From Lepidodermella squamata (taxonomy: Eukaryota > Gastrotricha): a stretch of 64,000 nt of DNA. The translations under genes and the position numbers were made by a program. The notes beneath the pieces are model-generated. The model saw nothing but the letters and a program-made list of their open reading frames with translations. It was not told where the DNA came from and did not search any database. The stretch lies in contig JBLDXI010000031.1 of the NCBI GenBank assembly GCA_047495785.1, forward strand, positions 62,001 through 126,000, written 5' to 3'. Shown piece after piece: positions 58,101-64,000 of the stretch. Numbering within the stretch: the stretch's first letter is position 1; each line of letters begins with the position of its first letter.

Positions 58101-60766
58101 TCACTCAGCTTGCCAATTATAAAAATTAAATTATAAATTATAAAAATAAATAGTTCAGGCTTTCATTGACTAGTGATTGAATTGGCAAGGTAGCGCGCGA
58201 TTTCGAAATCAGGCCGCTTGCGCAATCAATTTGATTGTTTTCGGTAGTGATACCCAGCGCGGTATTCAGCAGGTTCACAATGTGCCCTTGCGCCAGAAGC
58301 CGTGGAGATGCCAGTTGAATTGCCAGAAAAAGATCAGAATATCTCAAAAACTAAGAATCGATGAAACTCTGATTTTTTTCAATGCATTCAGCTCGCGTTT
58401 TATAGCTATTTTTGCCCTAGTTAATGTCTTTGGCGTCTTGCGACGCAACATTGTTCGCGTGTGAACACGCCCTAGCTGTGTGACCATTGTGGCGTGTTAA
58501 GACGCCAACTTTGCGTGTTAAGACGCACCATAAGCGTGTAAACCAGCGATTAGGCACTTGCCAACTTTGCGTCGACAGAGGGCACAGGTGTTTCAGCAAA
58601 ATATTTTCGAGGTCGATATTTTGTATCGCAATCATAGTGAAATAAATTATCAGGTGGAAAGAAAAGGCTGATTGATAAAATCTGAATTTGTCGGGTATTA
58701 AAAGTGAAAAACGCGTGTATACACGTCGTAGGCGTTGGAGGGTTAAATTGAACCCTGCTCGGGTGTTTATATCAACAATATTAGTATGTCAAGTTTCATC
58801 ACGGAATTTCGGTTGGAAATTTTGTCATTCATCAGTTTTTTAATTCGGAGCGCCTTTGAATTCCCGACGTGATTAATGAATAGGTGCAGTTAGCAAAACG
58901 CAGTTTCATTTTTTGCTAGGATTTTGCTTGCGACGCGGGAAGGCAGGATGGAAAAATTAGCCTTAAAAAATTGAGGGTGACGAGAGAACGAAATTTTGCC
59001 GAATGGTGAAAGATGCTCATCTATGTGCACTTCGAACGGCTGCTCAAATATCGCTTAGCTGCCAACTTTTCTGGTCGCACCGGCGCAGCAAAAAAGATCG
59101 GCGAGCTTGTAATGGTAGAATTTAACCTACCTAACATTTGACAACTGAAAAGTGGGGTTTAGAGAATTTTTCAGAAATTGCTAGCAAAACACGAAAAAAT
59201 GCATTGACTCGAAAGGGAACGATTCGCAGCTTTCATTATGCCCCGATTAATTCTTCCGTATTCATTGTGGATTTTGAATTTTCAAAATATCTAGGATGCT
59301 ACTTATAAGACTTGTGAGCTTGTAAGTTCTCACTTTTCCAGTTTTTAAGACTTGGAGGGACGCTAGCATGATTATTAGAAAAATAGCGCCAAGCTCTACT
59401 AGAAATGGATTTTTTGGCTATTCCCATCTAAATGTGTAAGACTGCAATTTTTATGCTTGACATAATGTGATCTGGGTGATATAAAAGAGACAGAACGGCC
59501 AAGGCTCCCGTCCCTCTTCAGGATTGTGGGCTCTCAAATTTTCTACAATTAATCTAGGTTGCTGAGAATATTGGCAACAAATTGCCTATTAGACTACGAC
59601 AGATGCATTTTTGAGGGCGGGTGCTTTTAAATGAAAGTAGGGCTAATTTTTTGCAGCAATCACTTTGATTTATTTGTCTTGCGAATTTTCATTAAACCCC
59701 ACTTTTCATCTGTTAACCGCCATATTCATATTTCAGTTTTATGCAGCATTGTTTTGGAAGGCGAATTACAAAGCGAGCGAAAATCAATATTTGTGCAGCT
59801 GTTAGAAGTCATCTTCGAGATGAGCAGTTAGTTCATTTTCATTCGTCAATTTTTCGTTCTCAAATTACTTTCGTTTTATTCTCATCCTTCTAACCATGCT
59901 GAAACTTGCAGTTGTTTTCGTTTTACTGGTAGGTTCTTTTTTCTTTAGCTTTTCTTTAGCATCATTGATATTTCGTATTTTTTCAGGTATCGTCCGCCAT
60001 TTTCGCGAATGGTGAAGTCGAGAGCGAAGTAGCTGAAGCTCAGCCGAGCAGCCGCGACGCTGAGCAGCCACAGGAGCAAGCGCGTCATTGCTACGTTCGC
60101 GTTAATGGTAAATGTGTCCTTGACGGGTGATCGTGTGTTCCTAAATAGTGATTCCACTCGGAATGACCAATCGGGAGTGAAGATGAGATGACGTGCATGT
60201 AATAGATCTTCAGAATAAATTTGGCCGAGTCGTGAAAAAACATGAGTATTGGAAGAAACTTGATTTACTTTGGTTGGAACTTTTGGCGGCCATTTGAAAC
60301 CATTCGTCTAATTCTCGCCTACAGGTCGCCCAATTGCGAAGCTTGGCTTACCTGAGTAACTTGCATTTCGGACAGTATTTGAAGTCCGACTTCTCCACCG
60401 GTTGTGACGACTCAATTTCCGCCTCGTCGCATTTGCAACCAACACGACTTGATAGTTCATCCGAAATTTTGAAATCGGCGATTTGGTTACTCGTTTTGCC
60501 AGTCAGCCGAGATTCTAGGTATTCAGTCAAGTCAAGGTAAGCCTCGTCCAGCCCGCCGGTTACGTACTCAGGGCAGTACTCGGCGAAAACCTCGCGGACT
60601 TGCTTCGCAACAGCCGAGTATTTGCGGAAATCCGGTCGAATGATGACCAGATGCGGGCACAGCTTCTTAGCGACGAATCCCGGCATTGCACTGCGACAGC
60701 CGTAACTTCGAGCGATGTAATTCGTCGTCGATAGCATCGAATTGCCGCCCACCGCGACAGGCTTAT
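55188..60766 (-). CDS. POLK: DNA polymerase kappa (5' part missing)
   Basis: Two exons are visible: 60766-60352 and 56388-55188, with the intron phase matching (LLR-CEVGDE). Y-family polymerase for translesion synthesis. Seen: KPVAVGGNSMLSTTNYIARSYG, AMPGFVAKKLCP, PDFRKYSAVAKQV, the catalytic GLDEAYLDLTEYL, LTSSAGIAPNTMIAKIASD, the helix-hairpin-helix SKIPGVGPVSQGEL, LGMGSTHLEHGGPRKS, a Rad18-type UBZ finger (CPICN...HIDEC) and a PIP-like end QKSILNFL. The DMDAF exon was not found; it must lie beyond 64000. An unusual insert, GCKCDE...KYCPKC, sits between palm segments. Only one UBZ is present, against two in vertebrates. The 4 kb intron contains a gene on the opposite strand. Confidence 0.92.
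56870..57370 (+). mobile_element. hAT transposase fossil
   Basis: ADDFVRIACLLDPRFKGSYL at about 57296-57358 matches the characteristic LLDPRFK region of hAT transposases. Upstream pieces (KYGAFVESGSEILANKTS, KVTNKELREAYEQQDKAR, MAILSALDSRFSEL) are in different frames and interrupted by stops. Degenerate, within the polymerase kappa intron. Confidence 0.65.
57791..58746. mobile_element. piggyBac-type non-autonomous element
   Basis: TTAA at both ends (57791-57794, 58743-58746) and inverted ends TTAACCCTCCAGCGCCTACG / CGTAGGCGTTGGAGGGTTAA with one mismatch. 956 bp without transposase. Many short GCGTGTTAAGACGC, GCGTGTWTACACG and CGTATACCCGC words fill both halves. They resemble the words in the smaller element at 47198-47607, so the two are probably one family. 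Confidence 0.85.
59143..59722. mobile_element. MITE-like inverted repeat
   Basis: GAAAAGTGGGGTTTA at about 59145-59160 is inverted as TTAAACCCCACTTTTC at about 59692-59708. Similar ends occur at 8700-9285. Confidence 0.5.
59896..60130 (+). CDS. Nested small secreted peptide precursor
   Basis: Exon 1 59896-59928 and exon 2 59987-60130 (gtaggt...ttttcag), 58 residues. It has a signal peptide, MLKLAVVFVLLVSSAIFANG, then an acidic spacer (EVESEVAEAQPSSRDAEQPQ) and a C-terminal ARHCYVRVNGKCVLDG. Two cysteines seven residues apart flank a VNG turn, which would form a disulfide-closed hairpin. The layout resembles precursors of cyclic neuropeptides or hairpin antimicrobial peptides, but no known family is recognised and no dibasic cleavage site is present. 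AATAAA at about 60211 lies some 80 nt after the stop. TATAAAAG at 59480 is a possible promoter. It is antisense within a polymerase kappa intron. Confidence 0.6.
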
Positions 60767-62186
60767 CTATGAAAATGGGTAATAATTTCAGTTTGTTTGA
60801 TCGATCAATATTAGTTTAAATAAATTCAGTAGCACTATTCTGTTGAAGATGTGCAAAATAAAGAAAAAGCTGCATCGGAGGCCAATAAGACAGCGGCCAA
60901 AATAGTTGGCGACGCTGGCTCAGTTCTGATTGAGCTCTGCAAGAAAGAAATCAATCGTTGAGATGCTACAATACAAGAAGTTGTCTCAGCTCCAATGCTT
61001 ATGAGTCATTTTGATATTTACGAATGGCTCTCTTAAAAGAAATCGAGTTTTTCGAGTTTACTCTGATGAACTCGCCAAACGAGTTTTACCAATAAAACTA
61101 TCAAGGTAATAAACTTGGAATCCATCGAAAAACAGGTTGCAAAGCAGTTATGATATCAGCCGTAGTCTCAAACTTGAAACATCATATTGCACTACACAGT
61201 TTCTCTGAGGCTGACGACCTGGCTCAGGAAGCTTTTCAAAGATTCCAGGAATTGTTAGCATTATTGATGGTACGCATATCCGAATAAGAAAGAAAGGCAG
61301 TTGCGTGCCAGATCCGGGTTCGTTTTGGTGCAGCAGATACAGTATGTTAAATTATCAGGGGATTGTCTTCATCTTCTTTGTTAACTTCAGTTCACGAAGT
61401 ATAATACAAGCGATAACGGACACGGAAGTTTCCAAGATCTTGGCAACTTCCGATTCAACTTCGAAATGGCCAATGGCGAGTCAATGTGAAGCGTGACCAC
61501 CGACGCCACCGAAAACGCACCGGCGCTGAAGGCGGCCCTTCTACAAAAATGAAGGCCTACGTGCTCAAACTTTATGACCACAGCCTAGGGCAAGACTATT
61601 CTTCGATTTAAATATCATTTCATACCTATGATTTCTTGGACGTTTCCGTTACAAAGCTTTTCGCTGAATTCTTTTGCTGAAAGCGGGCAAAAAGAAGAGG
61701 CTCAACTTCGGACAACAAACAAAGAAGAAAAAAGCTTCTGGGTCATCTAGTAGCAAGGTGCGGTACGCGGATCGGGTTCGGAGGGTCTGCTTACGAGACA
61801 AACATCATCCTTTCAAGCCAAGGAGGAAAGAGGAAGGCTGATTAAAGTGCGCCGTCTTCGACACAGAGCGCGTCTCAGTCCAAACAGAAATTGATCGCCG
61901 AGGATGCGAACAAAGAAACAAGCAACGGGCGGGAACAAGCTCAGCGGAAAAAATACTTAGAAAACTTCTCGAAATCGTTAGCTGAAATAACCATTGTATT
62001 TGATATGTAATAATTCGATTTTTCTCGAAGAGTAATTCAAACCTATCCTTTTTGCCCAAAATGGTTTGAAGAATACAGCTTGCTACGAGAGTAGGGCAAA
62101 GAACGGATGCCAAACTCGCGGTAAGATTAATTCTTCTAGGTGAGGCCTTTTCATCAACTTTTTTCATTTTAGAAATTCTTGATCGG
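60767..62186. other. Polymerase kappa intron sequence (5' side), with transposon debris
   Basis: No further polymerase exon could be found. A Harbinger transposase fragment lies at 61205-61400. Other frames are short and unsupported. Confidence 0.5.
61205..61400 (+). mobile_element. PIF/Harbinger transposase fragment
   Basis: One frame reads PGIVSIIDGTHIRIRKKG and later SMLNYQGIV. FPGxxGxIDGTHI and the following (S)xNxQ are landmarks of the DDE_Tnp_4 Harbinger transposase. The frame is open for only about 150 bp and neighbouring parts are not intact. Confidence 0.65.
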
Positions 62187-62189
62187 AAC

Positions 62190-62466
62190 TGCGCTCAGAA
62201 AATCCAATGAAGCATTGGATTTCTCCCCCTTCGCCGAACCCGATGCGATAGACCCGCTTTCCCCTTTCCCTCCGGCCATCCAGCCGAAATCTAGAATTGA
62301 GCGGCATACTGGCCCCGAATTTCTGCTACCTTCGTGCCACCTCAGCCATACTGCGTGCCGCAAGCAGTTCTGCATCTGCTGTTCCGTCTCCGCCTGTTGA
62401 AGCTGCTGAACAAGCTGATCAATTGAACCGGGAGAATGTCCCGATGGCGCCCGAAGATGATGATTG
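62190..62466 (+). pseudogene. Degenerate reading frame in 903-bp repeat
   Basis: One frame reads LRKSNEALDFSPFAEPDAID and ends early, while another continues RAASSSASAVPSPPVEAAEQ to MAPEDDD and stop. Protein-like composition split across two frames suggests a frameshifted remnant, possibly of a transposon gene. The same arrangement is present in unit 2 (about 63093-63369). No family was identified. Confidence 0.35.
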
Positions 62467-63092
62467 AGTGACGCGTAGATTTTTTACTGAATTTTCGGAC
62501 GTGAAAAGGGTAGCGCGAGCTAAGTTAAATAGCATTGCTTGATACGCAGATGAAATACGTAACGCAAATTTACTCGCAGACGTTACTGAATTCAAAGATT
62601 CGAAAATCCGTCCCATTATTAATAGAATATCGCGTTACGAATCACTTCGCAAAATGAACGTTACTCACATCTCGAAGTGAACGGCGCTATTGCATAGCCA
62701 GTTGGTTACTTTCAATGCTTTAGTGCAAAGCAATGATGAAGCCCAAGCCTCATTAAAAGAAATGTACCAAGTGGGGAATCCCTTTTGCACATACAATGTG
62801 GGTAGTCCAGATGGCAAGATTTTGGAAGTTGCTCATATCAGCTTATAGACCTGATCGAATTCAAGACTATACGGTTCCGGATTGCCGGATTGGATTAACT
62901 AACTGCCTGCCTCGGAGAAAACAAATCGCCCGATTTGATCACGATTTTTAGAGTTCAGAAACAATAATATGGTATTAGCTTAATAATGACCGCCAAGAAC
63001 AAATTACACCTCTGTAATAAGTACAAGACAATGCCCCAAATAGTGGCAATATGACCCGAAAAATCACCAGATAGCAAATAATAAAAATCCAC
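62190..63092. repeat. 903-bp tandem duplication, unit 1
   Basis: The sequence beginning ACTGCGCTCAGAAAATCC recurs 903 bp downstream, with no difference noticed by eye. Unit 1 runs directly into unit 2. Confidence 0.9.
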
Positions 63093-63987
63093 TGCGCTCA
63101 GAAAATCCAATGAAGCATTGGATTTCTCCCCCTTCGCCGAACCCGATGCGATAGACCCGCTTTCCCCTTTCCCTCCGGCCATCCAGCCGAAATCTAGAAT
63201 TGAGCGGCATACTGGCCCCGAATTTCTGCTACCTTCGTGCCACCTCAGCCATACTGCGTGCCGCAAGCAGTTCTGCATCTGCTGTTCCGTCTCCGCCTGT
63301 TGAAGCTGCTGAACAAGCTGATCAATTGAACCGGGAGAATGTCCCGATGGCGCCCGAAGATGATGATTGAGTGACGCGTAGATTTTTTACTGAATTTTCG
63401 GACGTGAAAAGGGTAGCGCGAGCTAAGTTAAATAGCATTGCTTGATACGCAGATGAAATACGTAACGCAAATTTACTCGCAGACGTTACTGAATTCAAAG
63501 ATTCGAAAATCCGTCCCATTATTAATAGAATATCGCGTTACGAATCACTTCGCAAAATGAACGTTACTCACATCTCGAAGTGAACGGCGCTATTGCATAG
63601 CCAGTTGGTTACTTTCAATGCTTTAGTGCAAAGCAATGATGAAGCCCAAGCCTCATTAAAAGAAATGTACCAAGTGGGGAATCCCTTTTGCACATACAAT
63701 GTGGGTAGTCCAGATGGCAAGATTTTGGAAGTTGCTCATATCAGCTTATAGACCTGATCGAATTCAAGACTATACGGTTCCGGATTGCCGGATTGGATTA
63801 ACTAACTGCCTGCCTCGGAGAAAACAAATCGCCCGATTTGATCACGATTTTTAGAGTTCAGAAACAATAATATGGTATTAGCTTAATAATGACCGCCAAG
63901 AACAAATTACACCTCTGTAATAAGTACAAGACAATGCCCCAAATAGTGGCAATATGACCCGAAAAATCACCAGATAGCAAATAATAA
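63093..63987. repeat. 903-bp tandem duplication, unit 2
   Basis: Second unit; the two diverge only at the very end (AATAATAAAAATCC in unit 1, AATAATAAATATTT in unit 2), near the window edge. Confidence 0.9.
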
Positions 63988-64000
63988 ATATTTGCCTAAC

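Noticed and set aside
56389-60351. Possibility that polymerase kappa exons 60766-60352 and 56388-55188 belong to different genes because of the 4 kb gap
   Set aside because: The donor CTCAG|gtaagc and acceptor ttttag|ATGT restore phase (R then CEVGDE), and the two halves cover consecutive, non-overlapping parts of the polymerase fold.
1-64000. CRISPR arrays, operons of bacterial type, rRNA or tRNA genes
   Set aside because: No regularly spaced repeats, no Shine-Dalgarno organisation, and no cloverleaf with a GGTTCGAATCC-type arm; the sequence is intron-rich eukaryotic DNA.

Overview
This window looks like a nuclear contig of a nematode. Genes are split by many short introns with gt...ttttcag boundaries. 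Three gene starts sit 11-17 nt downstream of a bare 3' splice acceptor, as expected for trans-spliced leaders. One gene has the EGF-CUB tail typical of nematode astacins, and two genes lie head-to-tail 130 bp apart like an operon. Species is not determinable by eye. All exon boundaries below were read by hand from splice signals and phase agreement; expect errors of a base or two.

Layout. 1-8.65 kb: a recent tandem duplication, about 4.4 kb apart, of a small secreted-protein block (a Ly6/three-finger GPI-type gene and apple/PAN-like genes and fragments). 8.7-10.8 kb: non-coding, with an inverted-repeat element. 10.8-31.1 kb: two tandem paralogous nuclear-receptor genes on the minus strand, each encoding two DNA-binding domains (2DBD-NR type), separated by about 4.5 kb of non-coding DNA. 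The second carries a Mutator-like transposon, itself interrupted by nested elements, in one of its introns. 33.9-36.6 kb: two plus-strand paralogous Ly6-like secreted proteins. 37.2-40.5 kb: a GH38 alpha-mannosidase of lysosomal type with an N-terminal membrane anchor. 41.5-42.0 kb: a small acidic orphan gene. 42.4-47.2 kb (minus): a 17-exon astacin-like protein that has lost its zinc-binding motif and carries EGF, CUB, Kringle, EGF, EGF and sushi-like modules; a piggyBac-type MITE sits 4 bp from its start codon. 49.6-60.8 kb (minus): DNA polymerase kappa (5' end outside the window) followed by RPAP1, in operon-like order. The 4 kb polymerase intron holds transposon debris and, on the opposite strand, a tiny gene for a 58-residue secreted peptide precursor. 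60.8-64 kb: a Harbinger transposase remnant and a perfect-looking 903-bp tandem duplication.

The most unusual content is (i) the pair of 2DBD nuclear receptors, both with altered zinc fingers, including a conserved His in place of a missing Cys; (ii) the astacin-like pseudoenzyme with a Kringle; and (iii) the nested cyclic-peptide precursor.
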